This document shows positions 1-6,101 of a DNA stretch of 8,557 bases, piece by piece. Made by a program: the position numbers and the translations under genes. The notes under the pieces are model-generated. The model was not told the origin of the DNA. It did not search any database and was given only the letters and a program-made list of their open reading frames with translations. The stretch comes from JAWWPY01 sp964412845 (GTDB lineage: Bacteria; Actinomycetota; Actinomycetes; Streptosporangiales; Streptosporangiaceae). Each line of letters starts with the position of its first letter. The first letter of the stretch is position 1. The stretch is from NCBI GenBank assembly GCA_964412845.1, contig CAYPQM010000222.1, positions 1 through 8,557 of the forward strand, read 5' to 3'.

Positions 1-14
1 AAGCAGGAGTTGAC

Positions 15-383
15 GTGATCCAGCAGGAGTCGCGGCTCAAGGTCGCCGACAACACCGGTGCCAAGGAGATCTTGTGTATCCGTGTGCTCGGCGGCTCTGG
101 CCGGCGATACGCGGGCATCGGTGATGTCATCGTGGCGACGGTGAAGGATGCCCTTCCCGGTGCCGGGGTGAAGAAGGGCGACGTGGTCAAGGCGGTCGTG
201 GTGCGCACCCGCAAGGAGCGCCGCCGCGTTGACGGTTCTTATATCCGTTTTGACGAGAACGCGGCCGTCCTCATCAGGGACGGCGGGGACCCTCGCGGGA
301 CCCGCATCTTCGGTCCGGTCGGCAGGGAACTGCGCGAGAAGCGCTTCATGCGGATCATCTCACTCGCGCCGGAGGTGTTGTGA
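15..383 (+). CDS. rplN: 50S ribosomal protein L14
   Basis: L14 is a core protein of the large ribosomal subunit; it binds 23S rRNA near the subunit interface. The 122-residue product has the usual length for the family. It shows the N-terminal MIQQESRLKVADNTGA block and, near residues 88-107, the conserved RDGGDPRGTRIFGPVGREL segment. The start is GTG at 15, preceded by AGGAG at 5-9 with 5 nt spacing. The codons after GTG give the family's Ile-Gln-Gln start, so I am confident of it. This is the first gene of the spc operon in most bacteria. The end of rpsQ (S17) presumably lies at or just before the left edge: TGA codons occur at 11-13 and 16-18, and I cannot tell which one ends it. The stop codon overlaps the rplX start (TGATG), suggesting translational coupling. 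Confidence 0.98.
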   Translation: MIQQESRLKVADNTGAKEILCIRVLGGSGRRYAGIGDVIVATVKDALPGAGVKKGDVVKAVVVRTRKERRRVDGSYIRFDENAAVLIRDGGDPRGTRIFGPVGRELREKRFMRIISLAPEVL

Positions 384-742
384 TGGCGAAGAAGGCTCCG
401 GCGGCCAAGAAGGCAGCCAGCATGAAGATCAAGAAGGGCGACCACGTGGTGGTCATCGCCGGCAAGGACCGTGGCCGTGAGGGAACGGTCATCCTTGCCT
501 ACCCGGAGCGGCAGCGAGTGCTGGTCCAGGGCGTCAACATGGTCCGGAAGAACACGAAGGTGGACTATCAGGGCCGTCGCGGTGCCAAGGAGGGCGGCAT
601 CGTGAACCAGGAGGCGCCCATCCATGTCAGCAATATCCAGCTGATCGATCCGGAGACCAAGAAGCCGGCCCGCGTCGGGTACCGGTTCGACGATGACAAC
701 ACCAAGATCCGGATCTCCCGCCCGGGCGGTAAGGACATCTGA
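383..742 (+). CDS. rplX: 50S ribosomal protein L24 with short Lys/Ala-rich N-terminal tail
   Basis: L24 is an early assembly protein of the 50S subunit and binds the 5' end of 23S rRNA. The product is 119 residues. The KOW motif lies at about residues 17-44 (KKGDHVVVIAGKDRGREGTV), and the EAPIHVSNI segment is typical of bacterial L24. I chose ATG 383, which overlaps the rplN stop and has GGAGG at 371-375 with 7 nt spacing. This gives a 13-residue tail, MAKKAPAAKKAAS, before the usual L24 start MKIKKGD. ATG 422 would give the usual L24 start and has AGAAGG at about 406-411, so start choice is not fully settled. The tail resembles the much longer extension on L15 in this window. The stop overlaps the rplE start. 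Confidence 0.96.
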   Translation: MAKKAPAAKKAASMKIKKGDHVVVIAGKDRGREGTVILAYPERQRVLVQGVNMVRKNTKVDYQGRRGAKEGGIVNQEAPIHVSNIQLIDPETKKPARVGYRFDDDNTKIRISRPGGKDI

Positions 743-1332
743 TGCCAGCAACCAAGACAGAGCAGGCGCCGGCGCCCGCTGAGCGCGTTCCGCCCCGGCT
801 GAAGGAGCGGTACCGGAGCGAGATCGCCCCGGCCCTGCGTGCGGAGTTCGACTACGCCAACGTCATGCAGATCCCCGGCCTGTCCAAGATCGTGGTCAAC
901 ATGGGCGTCGGCGAGGCGGCCCGGGATGCCAAGCTGATCGAGGGCGCGGTCAAGGACCTGACGGTGATCACCGGCCAGAAACCGGCCGTGGCCCGGGCGA
1001 AGAAGTCGATCGCCCAGTTCAAGCTCAGGGAAGGCATGCCGATCGGCGCGCATGTGACCCTCCGCGGCGACCGGATGTGGGAGTTCTGCGATCGCCTGCT
1101 GGCGCTGGCCCTGCCCCGGATCCGTGACTTCCGCGGCCTGTCCGACCGGCAGTTCGACGGCCGGGGGAACTACACGTTCGGCCTGAACGAGCAGCTGATG
1201 TTCCATGAGATCAACCCGGACCAGGTGGACCGGCAGCGTGGCATGGACGTGACCATCGTGACCACGGCAACCACCGACGATGAGGGCCGCTCGCTATTGC
1301 GACGGCTCGGATTCCCGTTCAAGGAGAGCTGA
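742..1332 (+). CDS. rplE: 50S ribosomal protein L5
   Basis: L5 binds 5S rRNA and helps build the central protuberance of the 50S subunit. The product is 196 residues. It contains the diagnostic segments QIPGLSKIVVNMGVG (about residues 43-57), GQKPAVARAKKSIAQFKLRE, GAHVTLRGDRMWEF and, near the end, VTTATTDDEGRSLLRRLGFPF. The first 15 or so residues are an Ala/Pro-rich tail, which is common in actinobacterial L5. ATG 742 overlaps the rplX TGA, with AAGGA at 731-735. In E. coli the start of rplE carries the binding site for the autogenous repressor S8; I do not see a clear equivalent here. Three nucleotides separate its stop from the rpsN start. Confidence 0.98.
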   Translation: MPATKTEQAPAPAERVPPRLKERYRSEIAPALRAEFDYANVMQIPGLSKIVVNMGVGEAARDAKLIEGAVKDLTVITGQKPAVARAKKSIAQFKLREGMPIGAHVTLRGDRMWEFCDRLLALALPRIRDFRGLSDRQFDGRGNYTFGLNEQLMFHEINPDQVDRQRGMDVTIVTTATTDDEGRSLLRRLGFPFKES

Positions 1333-1335
1333 GGA

Positions 1336-1521
1336 GTGGCGAAGAAGGCGCTGGTCGTCAAGGCGAATCGAACGCCCAAATTCAAGGTGCGCGGGTACAC
1401 GCGGTGCTCGCGTTGCGGGCGGCCGCGCGCGGTGTACCGCCGGTTCGGGCTCTGCCGTATCTGCTTCCGCTCGATGGCTCACCGCGGTGAGCTGCCGGGC
1501 ATCACCAAGTCCAGCTGGTAG
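1336..1521 (+). CDS. rpsN: 30S ribosomal protein S14, zinc-binding type Z
   Basis: S14 is a late-assembling protein of the 30S head. This is the short zinc form: 61 residues with Cys24, Cys27, Cys40 and Cys43 in a CxxC-x12-CxxC zinc ribbon, and the terminal MAHRGELPGITKSSW signature. Actinobacteria often also carry a zinc-independent S14 elsewhere that is induced on zinc starvation; none is in this window. The start is GTG 1336, with AAGGAG at 1321-1326 and 9 nt spacing. Starting there gives the conserved MAKKAL N-terminus. The gene is followed by an unusually long 121-nt spacer with two hairpins before rpsH. Confidence 0.98.
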   Translation: MAKKALVVKANRTPKFKVRGYTRCSRCGRPRAVYRRFGLCRICFRSMAHRGELPGITKSSW

Positions 1522-1535
1522 CCACCAGCAACCAA

Positions 1536-1560
1536 GCCCGGGCGCGACCCGCGCCCGGGC
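1536..1560 (+). promoter_or_regulatory. Perfect 11-bp hairpin in the rpsN-rpsH spacer
   Basis: GCCCGGGCGCG (1536-1546) and CGCGCCCGGGC (1550-1560) are perfect reverse complements around a 3-nt ACC loop. The stem is entirely G/C, so the RNA hairpin should be very stable. It starts 14 nt after the rpsN stop. No T-run follows, so a classic intrinsic terminator is not supported, and the essential genes downstream argue against full termination. It could be an attenuator, an RNA processing or stability element, or a protein binding site. The structure is seen directly; the role is inference. Confidence 0.7.
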
Positions 1561-1572
1561 CGCGACCGACCT

Positions 1573-1588
1573 GGGCGCGACCGCGCCC
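1573..1588 (+). promoter_or_regulatory. Second hairpin in the rpsN-rpsH spacer
   Basis: GGGCGC (1573-1578) and GCGCCC (1583-1588) form a perfect 6-bp stem around a GACC tetraloop. The sequence GGGCGCGACC occurs in both spacer hairpins (1540-1549 and 1573-1582), so the two elements share loop and stem sequence. It lies 55 nt before the rpsH start. The remaining spacer (1589-1642) holds only the rpsH Shine-Dalgarno that I can recognise. Confidence 0.55.
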
Positions 1589-1642
1589 ACCGACCACGCC
1601 GAAGGTCCCCAGGGAAACCCCGGCGAGGAGGGCCATCAGGCC

Positions 1643-2041
1643 ATGACGATGACCGACCCGATCGCAGACATGCTGACCCGTCTGCGCAATGCCAATTCGG
1701 CATACCACGACACGGTGGGCATGCCGTGTTCCACCATCAAGGTGCACATCGCGGAGATCCTCCAGCAGGAGGGATACATCGCCGGGTGGACCGTGGAGGA
1801 CGCCGAGGTCGGCAAGAATCTCGTGGTCTCGCTCAAGTACGGGCCGACCCGGGAGCGCTCCATCGCCGGGCTCAAGCGAGTGTCCAAGCCCGGCCTGCGG
1901 GTGTACGCGAAGAAGGACAACCTGCCCCGGGTGCTTGGCGGTCTAGGCGTCGCCATCATCTCGACCTCGGGCGGCTTGCTGACCGACCGGCAGGCCAACA
2001 GGCGCGGCGTAGGCGGGGAAGTCCTCGCCTACGTCTGGTGA
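1643..2041 (+). CDS. rpsH: 30S ribosomal protein S8
   Basis: S8 is a primary 16S rRNA-binding protein that organises the central domain of the 30S subunit. In E. coli it also represses the spc operon. The 132-residue product matches the actinobacterial form throughout: MTMTDPIADMLTRLRNAN at the start, SKPGLRVYAKKDNLPRVLGG in the middle and GVGGEVLAYVW at the end. The frame is open far upstream (from 1280) over rplE and rpsN, but similarity begins only at ATG 1643. GGAGG at 1627-1631 precedes it with 11 nt spacing. A second in-frame ATG at 1649 is possible but gives a less typical N-terminus. The stop codon is merged with the Shine-Dalgarno of rplF. Confidence 0.98.
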   Translation: MTMTDPIADMLTRLRNANSAYHDTVGMPCSTIKVHIAEILQQEGYIAGWTVEDAEVGKNLVVSLKYGPTRERSIAGLKRVSKPGLRVYAKKDNLPRVLGGLGVAIISTSGGLLTDRQANRRGVGGEVLAYVW

Positions 2042-2051
2042 GGAGACGTCG

Positions 2052-2588
2052 ATGTCACGAATTGGACGGCTTCCGGTAGTTATCCCCGGCGGCGTGGACG
2101 TCACCATCAAGGACCGCGAGGTCACCGTGCAGGGGCCCAAGGGGCGCCTGTCGCTGGAGTTCAGCCCGCCTATTGAGATCTCCCAGGACTCTGGGACTCT
2201 CACTGTGACCAGGCCGAATGACGAGGGCGAGGTGCGGGCGCTGCACGGCCTGTACCGCAGCCTGGTGTACAACATGGTGGTCGGGGTGACCGAGGGGTAC
2301 CGCAAGACGCTGGAGATCGTCGGCGTCGGCTACCGGGTGCAGGCGCGGGGGACGGACCTGGAGTTCGCCCTGGGCTACAGCCACCCGGTCAAGGTGTCCC
2401 CGCCGGATGGCATCACCTTCCGGGTCGAGACGCCTACCAGGCTGGTCGTCGAGGGGATCGACAAGCAGCAGGTCGGCGAAGTCGCGGCCAACATACGCAA
2501 GCTCCGCAAGCCCGACCCGTACAAGGGCAAGGGCGTGCGATACCAGAACGAGCAGGTCCGCCGCAAGGCTGGAAAGGCTGGGAAGTAG
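2052..2588 (+). CDS. rplF: 50S ribosomal protein L6
   Basis: L6 binds 23S rRNA near the sarcin-ricin loop and the factor-binding site of the 50S subunit. The 178-residue product begins MSRIGRLPVVIPGGVDV. It has the two-domain L6 layout and ends with the conserved block DPYKGKGVRY (about residues 155-164) followed by a basic RRKAGKAGK tail. ATG 2052 is preceded by AGGAG at 2041-2045 with 6 nt spacing; this overlaps the rpsH stop, so translation is probably coupled. Length and motifs are ordinary. Confidence 0.98.
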   Translation: MSRIGRLPVVIPGGVDVTIKDREVTVQGPKGRLSLEFSPPIEISQDSGTLTVTRPNDEGEVRALHGLYRSLVYNMVVGVTEGYRKTLEIVGVGYRVQARGTDLEFALGYSHPVKVSPPDGITFRVETPTRLVVEGIDKQQVGEVAANIRKLRKPDPYKGKGVRYQNEQVRRKAGKAGK

Positions 2589-2591
2589 GAC

Positions 2592-2963
2592 ATGGCTGGC
2601 AAGACCACAACCCGCAGCCGCGGCGCCGCGCGCGCCCGGCGGCACCTGCGGGTCCGCAAGAAGGTCACCGGCAGTGCGGCGCGGCCCCGGCTGACCGTCA
2701 CCCGGTCCGCGCGGCACACGTTCGCCCAGCTGGTCGACGACGGGGCGGGCATCACGGTAGCGGCCGCGTCTACCCTGGACGAGTCGATCCGCGGCACGGA
2801 CGGCGACAAGACGGCCAAGGCGCGCCAGGTCGGCGCGCTGCTCGCGCAGCGGGCATCGGATGCCGGGGTTACCGCGGTCGTCTTCGACCGGGGCGGTTAC
2901 GCCTATCACGGACGTGTCGCGGCCCTCGCGGACGGCGTGCGGGAAGGCGGCGTGGCGCTATGA
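2592..2963 (+). CDS. rplR: 50S ribosomal protein L18
   Basis: L18 binds 5S rRNA and, with L5, docks it onto the 50S subunit. The product is 123 residues. It has an Arg/Lys-rich N-terminal tail (to about residue 27), the RPRLTVTRSARHTFAQLVDD strand region at about residues 31-50, and the VVFDRGGYAYHGRVAALADGVREGG block near the C-terminus, which is the most conserved part of the family. The end is Val-Ala-Leu rather than the Leu-x-Phe common in related proteins, a minor difference. ATG 2592 lies 3 nt after the rplF stop. A 55-nt spacer follows, with no element I can recognise apart from the rpsE ribosome binding site. Confidence 0.98.
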   Translation: MAGKTTTRSRGAARARRHLRVRKKVTGSAARPRLTVTRSARHTFAQLVDDGAGITVAAASTLDESIRGTDGDKTAKARQVGALLAQRASDAGVTAVVFDRGGYAYHGRVAALADGVREGGVAL

Positions 2964-3018
2964 CGGCCCAGCCTGGTCAAGCACGGCGCGCTCACATATA
3001 CGAGAGAAGGACGATCTA

Positions 3019-3633
3019 ATGGCAGCAACTCGTCGACCCGGCGGTGGCGGGGAGCGGCGTGACCGCCGTGACGATCGCCGCGGCGGTGCCGCCGACAAGG
3101 GGACGGCTTACCTTGAGCGGGTCGTCACCATTAACAGAGTCGCCAAGGTGGTGCAGGGTGGGCGGCGGTTCAGCTTCACCGCCCTGGTCATCGTGGGCGA
3201 CGGCAACGGGATGGTCGGCGTCGGTTACGGCAAGGCCAAGGAGGTGCCCGCGGCCATCGCCAAGGGCGTCGAAGCGGCCAAGAAGTCGTTCTTCCGGGTG
3301 CCGCGCATCGCGGGCACGATCCCGCACACCGTTCAGGGCGAGGAGTCAGCAGGCGTCGTGCTGCTGAAGCCGGCCAGCCCGGGTACTGGCGTGATCGCCG
3401 GCGGACCGGTGCGCGCCGTGCTTGAGTGTGCAGGCGTCCATGACGTGCTCTCCCGGTCCCTCGGATCGTCGAACCCAATCAACGTCGTGCATGCCACCGT
3501 GGCCGCCCTGAAGAGCCTGAAGCGGCCGGAGGAGATCGCTGCCAGGCGGGGACTGCCGATCGGGGACGTGGCTCCGGCGGCCATGCTGCGTGCCCAGGCG
3601 GCAGCAGCCGGTGCCGGGTCCACGAATAGCTGA
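3019..3633 (+). CDS. rpsE: 30S ribosomal protein S5
   Basis: S5 sits at the mRNA entry side of the 30S subunit and contributes to decoding accuracy and mRNA unwinding. The product is 204 residues. Residues 1-26 form an Arg/Gly/Asp-rich tail typical of actinobacteria. The double-stranded-RNA-binding-like domain follows (about residues 33-96, with GGRRFSFTALVIVGDGNG and GVGYGKAKEVPAAI). The C-terminal domain carries SLGSSNPINVVHATVAAL. The frame is open upstream to 2860 over rplR, but ATG 3019 is the start: AAGGA at 3007-3011 gives 7 nt spacing and the typical MAATRRPGGG N-terminus. The C-terminal Ala/Gly-rich tail is poorly conserved in the family. Confidence 0.98.
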   Translation: MAATRRPGGGGERRDRRDDRRGGAADKGTAYLERVVTINRVAKVVQGGRRFSFTALVIVGDGNGMVGVGYGKAKEVPAAIAKGVEAAKKSFFRVPRIAGTIPHTVQGEESAGVVLLKPASPGTGVIAGGPVRAVLECAGVHDVLSRSLGSSNPINVVHATVAALKSLKRPEEIAARRGLPIGDVAPAAMLRAQAAAAGAGSTNS

Positions 3634-3647
3634 CCGGGAGCAGGCCG

Positions 3648-3830
3648 ATGACACAGTTGAAGGTAACCCAGACCCGGTCCGGAATCGGGGGCACGCATGT
3701 GCAGCGTGCATCCCTGCGTTCGCTCGGGTTGAAGCGGATCGGTGACGTGATCGTGAAAGACGACCGGCCCGAATACCGCGGAATGATCAAGGTGGTGCGC
3801 CACCTGGTCACCGTCGAGGAAGTGGACTGA
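3648..3830 (+). CDS. rpmD: 50S ribosomal protein L30
   Basis: L30 is a small protein of the 50S subunit. The 60-residue product has the normal bacterial length. It shows the family pattern: an N-terminal LKVTQTRSGIG strand and loop, the LRSLGLKRIGD helix, and a C-terminal GMIKVVRHLVTVEEVD. ATG 3648 is preceded by GGGAG at 3636-3640 with 7 nt spacing. It lies 14 nt after rpsE and 1 nt before the rplO start. Confidence 0.97.
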   Translation: MTQLKVTQTRSGIGGTHVQRASLRSLGLKRIGDVIVKDDRPEYRGMIKVVRHLVTVEEVD

Positions 3831-3831
3831 C

Positions 3832-4602
3832 ATGGCAGACGCAGACGGCAAGAAGCCGGCCGCGCGGAAGCCGGCCGCGGCCAAGGCGCCGGCGGCCAGG
3901 AAGCCGGCCGCCAAGGCGCCGGCGGCCAGGAAGNNNNNNNNNNNNNNNNNNNNNNNNNNNNNNNNNNNNNNNNNNNNNNNNNNNNNNNNNNNNNNNNNNN
4001 NNNNNNNNNNNNNNNNNNNNNNNNNNNNNNNNNCGGCCGCCAAGGCGCCGGCGGCCAGGAAGCCGGCCGCCCGGAAGCCAGCCGCCGCCAAGAAGCCAGC
4101 GGCGGGCCAGGCGGCCGCGGCTCCGGAAGCGACCGGGACCGCCGTCGCAGACCGGCGCGCCGGGCTCAAGATCCATCACCTGCGGCCCGCTCCTGGGTCG
4201 CGCACCGCGAAGACCCGGGTGGGCCGCGGTGAGGCGTCCAAGGGCAAGACCGCTGGCCGCGGGACCAAGGGCACCAAGGCTCGCGGCAGCGTGCATCCTG
4301 GCTTCGAGGGCGGTCAGATGCCGCTGCAGCGACGGGTGCCGAAGCTGCGGGGTTTCTCCAACCTCCAGTTCAAGACCACCTACCAGGTGATCAACACGGG
4401 CCGGCTCGCCGAACTGTATCCGCAGGGCGGTGACGTGACTCCCGAGGACCTTGTGGCCAAGGGTGCGGTTCGTCCCGGCGGGTTGGTCAAGGTGCTTGGC
4501 ACCGGCGACGCCGACGTCACACTTCGGGTGACTGCGCACGCTTTTTCTGCGGGCGCCCGGGAGAAGATCACCGCTGCCGGGGGAACAGTCACTGAGCTGT
4601 AA
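3832..4602 (+). CDS. rplO: 50S ribosomal protein L15 with long Lys/Pro/Ala-rich repeat extension, interrupted by an assembly gap
   Basis: L15 is a 50S assembly protein threaded deep into 23S rRNA. The normal L15 core begins at about nt 4165 (LKIHHLRPAPGSRTAKTRVG) and runs to the stop as 145 residues, the whole usual family length; KGKTAGRGTKGTKAR and FEGGQMPLQRRVPKLRGF are diagnostic. Before it lies an extension built from KPAA, KAPAAR and KPAAR units. ATG 3832 sits 1 nt after the rpmD stop with GAGGA at 3816-3820. No in-frame ATG, GTG or TTG is visible between it and the core, so the extension is probably translated. The drawn length of 256 residues includes 34 unknown ones. If the identical 29-nt flanks of the gap are one copy, the protein is 213 residues with a 68-residue extension; frame holds either way. 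Typical bacterial L15 lacks such a tail. Confidence 0.95.
   Translation: MADADGKKPAARKPAAAKAPAARKPAAKAPAARKXXXXXXXXXXXXXXXXXXXXXXXXXXXXXXXXXXAAKAPAARKPAARKPAAAKKPAAGQAAAAPEATGTAVADRRAGLKIHHLRPAPGSRTAKTRVGRGEASKGKTAGRGTKGTKARGSVHPGFEGGQMPLQRRVPKLRGFSNLQFKTTYQVINTGRLAELYPQGGDVTPEDLVAKGAVRPGGLVKVLGTGDADVTLRVTAHAFSAGAREKITAAGGTVTEL
3853..4104 (+). repeat. Tandem 30/33-bp coding repeat (Lys/Pro/Ala units)
   Basis: Visible copies are a 33-bp unit at 3868-3900 (KPAAAKAPAAR), a 30-bp unit at 3901-3930 (KPAAKAPAAR) and, after the gap, a copy entered at 4034 and running to 4059 with the same codons. Shorter KPAAR, KPAAAK and KPAA units lie on both sides. The unit is a multiple of 3, so copy-number change would alter protein length but not frame. 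Codon use within the copies is nearly identical, which points to recent duplication rather than protein-level convergence. Confidence 0.9.
3934..4033. other. Assembly gap of exactly 100 N
   Basis: One hundred consecutive N lie inside the rplO repeat. A round 100 is the usual placeholder for a gap of unknown size. The 29 nt just left of it (3905-3933) are identical to the 29 nt just right of it (4034-4062), so the break is best explained by failure to assemble the tandem repeat. True length may be larger than shown, or the two contig ends may simply overlap. Confidence 0.97.
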
Positions 4603-4615
4603 CCGATGCGCCAGT

Positions 4616-4651
4616 GGCGGCGACGAGCCAGTTGGCCGTCCGCCGTCGCTG
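4616..4651 (+). terminator. Possible hairpin after rplO
   Basis: GCGACG (4620-4625) can pair with CGTCGC (4644-4649), extended outward by G-T and C-G pairs to 4618/4651, with an inner GCC-AGTT-GGC stem-loop (4627-4636). An alternative fold pairs GGCGG (4616-4620) with CCGCC (4640-4644). It begins 14 nt after the rplO stop. No T-run follows. The position fits a break between the ribosomal protein genes and secY, but the stem is moderate and GC-rich DNA yields such folds often. Confidence 0.35.
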
Positions 4652-4688
4652 TGCGTTGTGCGTGCGTCGGGGGAACGCATGTGCGCCT

Positions 4689-4720
4689 GTTACAGTGCAG
4701 CGAAAGCGTTACACTGCGGC
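4689..4720 (+). promoter_or_regulatory. Paired 13-nt direct repeats upstream of secY
   Basis: GTTACAGTGCAGC (4689-4701) and GTTACACTGCGGC (4708-4720) match at 11 of 13 positions, start 19 nt apart, and contain -10-like hexamers TACAGT (4691-4696) and TACACT (4711-4716). CAGTG (4693-4697) and CACTG (4712-4716) also form an inverted pair. I find no convincing -35 box at the right distance for either hexamer. The spacing near two helical turns suits a protein binding site or a secY promoter region. The rest of the 188-nt spacer holds only the rplO-proximal hairpin and the secY Shine-Dalgarno. Confidence 0.35.
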
Positions 4721-4790
4721 AAACCCGCCACCGCGGTTACCCGTCGGATCGGCGCGGCGCGACGTTGACCCATCTACGTGAGGACGGCGC

Positions 4791-6101
4791 ATGCTGACCG
4801 CGTTCCTACGGGCGTTCCGGACGCCCGACCTGCGCAGGAAGCTGCTGTTCACGCTCGGTATCATTGCGCTCTTCCGGCTCGGCGCGGCCATTCCCACGCC
4901 AGGAATCTCCGAGAAGGCCGTGAATGTCTGTACCGGCTTGGAGAGTTCGAGCAGCAACGCAGGCGTATACCAGCTCGTGAACTTGTTCAGCGGTGGCGCA
5001 TTGCTGAAACTGTCAATTTTCGCACTCGGCATCATGCCCTACATCACGGCCAGCATCATCCTCCAGTTGCTCGCGGTGGTCATCCCGCGCCTGGAGACGC
5101 TGCGCCAGGAGGGCCAGGCTGGCCAGGCGAAAATCACCCAGTACACCAGGTACCTCACGGTGGGCCTGGGCATCCTGCAGTCCACCGGGATCGTGGCGCT
5201 CGCCCGGTCGGGCAACCTGTTCCCGAACTGCAACACCCCGCTGATCCCCAACCCCTCGGTCTTCACCATCTCCACGATGGTGCTCTGCATGACCTCAGGC
5301 ACCGCGGTCATCATGTGGCTGGGAGAGCTGATCACCGACCGCGGCATCGGCAACGGCATGTCGCTGATGATTTTCACCCAGGTCATCGCCGTGATCCCGG
5401 GCGAGATGCTGACCATCTACCGGTCCAGGCACGGATTCGTGCTGGGCGTGGTGCTCCTCGTCGGGATCGCCATTATCGCGTTCGTGGTTTTCATGGAACA
5501 GGCCCAGCGGCGGATCCCGGTCCAGTACGCCAAGCGGATGGTGGGCCGCAAGATGTACGGCGGGACATCGACCTACATACCGCTCAAGGTGAATCAGGCG
5601 GGAGTCATCCCGGTCATTTTCGCCTCCTCGCTGCTCTACATCCCGCAGCTCGCGGCCTCGCTGTTCGGCAGCCAGACTCATCCGCAAGGCTGGGTCAGCT
5701 TCATCCAGCGCTACCTCATCAGGGGCGACTCGGCCCTCTACATGGGCTCGTTCTTCCTGCTGATCGTGTTCTTCACCTACTTCTACGTGTCGATCACGTT
5801 CAACCCGACCGAAGTCGCCGACAACATGAAGAAGTACGGCGGCTTCATCCCCGGCATCCGGCCGGGGCGGCCCACCGCTGAATACCTGAACTACGTGCTC
5901 ACCCGGCTGACCGCACCAGGCTCGGTGTACCTCGGACTCATTGCCCTCATCCCGATGATCGCGCTCGCGCTGGTCGGGGCCACCCAGCAGTTCCCGTTCG
6001 GGGGGACTAGCATCCTGATCGCGGTGGGGGTGGGACTGGATACGGTGAAGCAGATTGAGAGCCAACTCCAGCAGCGCAACTATGAGGGCTTCCTGCGGTA
6101 G
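4791..6101 (+). CDS. secY: Protein translocase subunit SecY
   Basis: SecY is the channel of the SecYEG translocon, which moves unfolded proteins across the plasma membrane and inserts membrane proteins. The 436-residue product has the ten-helix SecY layout. Recognisable parts are GIMPYITASIILQLL (about residues 80-94), GELITDRGIGNGMSL (178-192), the cytoplasmic QRRIPVQYAKR loop (239-249), IPLKVNQAGVIPVIFASSLL (263-282) and the loop GGFIPGIRPG (350-359), whose Arg357 is the conserved arginine needed for SecA function. It ends TSILIAVGVGLDTVKQIESQL plus a short basic tail. ATG 4791 has GAGGA at 4780-4784 with 6 nt spacing. A frame open from 4606 that overlaps its start is not coding. The stop overlaps the adk GTG start (TAGTG). 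Confidence 0.99.
   Translation: MLTAFLRAFRTPDLRRKLLFTLGIIALFRLGAAIPTPGISEKAVNVCTGLESSSSNAGVYQLVNLFSGGALLKLSIFALGIMPYITASIILQLLAVVIPRLETLRQEGQAGQAKITQYTRYLTVGLGILQSTGIVALARSGNLFPNCNTPLIPNPSVFTISTMVLCMTSGTAVIMWLGELITDRGIGNGMSLMIFTQVIAVIPGEMLTIYRSRHGFVLGVVLLVGIAIIAFVVFMEQAQRRIPVQYAKRMVGRKMYGGTSTYIPLKVNQAGVIPVIFASSLLYIPQLAASLFGSQTHPQGWVSFIQRYLIRGDSALYMGSFFLLIVFFTYFYVSITFNPTEVADNMKKYGGFIPGIRPGRPTAEYLNYVLTRLTAPGSVYLGLIALIPMIALALVGATQQFPFGGTSILIAVGVGLDTVKQIESQLQQRNYEGFLR

Noticed and set aside
1..18. The 3' end of rpsQ (S17)
   Set aside because: Expected from gene order, but two stop codons in different frames (11-13, 16-18) are possible and too few codons are visible to identify S17.
745..1536. 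The 12-mer CCAGCAACCAAG at 745-756 (rplE start) and again at 1525-1536 (just after rpsN)
   Set aside because: One or a few exact 12-nt pairs are expected by chance in 8.5 kb, and the flanks do not align.
1280..1642. N-terminal extension of S8 over rpsN
   Set aside because: The frame is open by chance over rplE and rpsN; S8 similarity and the Shine-Dalgarno fix the start at 1643.
2860..3018. N-terminal extension of S5 into rplR
   Set aside because: Overlaps conserved L18 codons in another frame; the Shine-Dalgarno and the typical N-terminus fix the start at 3019.
3853..4104. CRISPR-like array
   Set aside because: The repeats are contiguous coding units without spacers and keep the L15 frame.
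4606..4797. A 63-codon frame between rplO and secY
   Set aside because: No Shine-Dalgarno, Arg-rich composition, no recognisable motif, and it overlaps the secY start.
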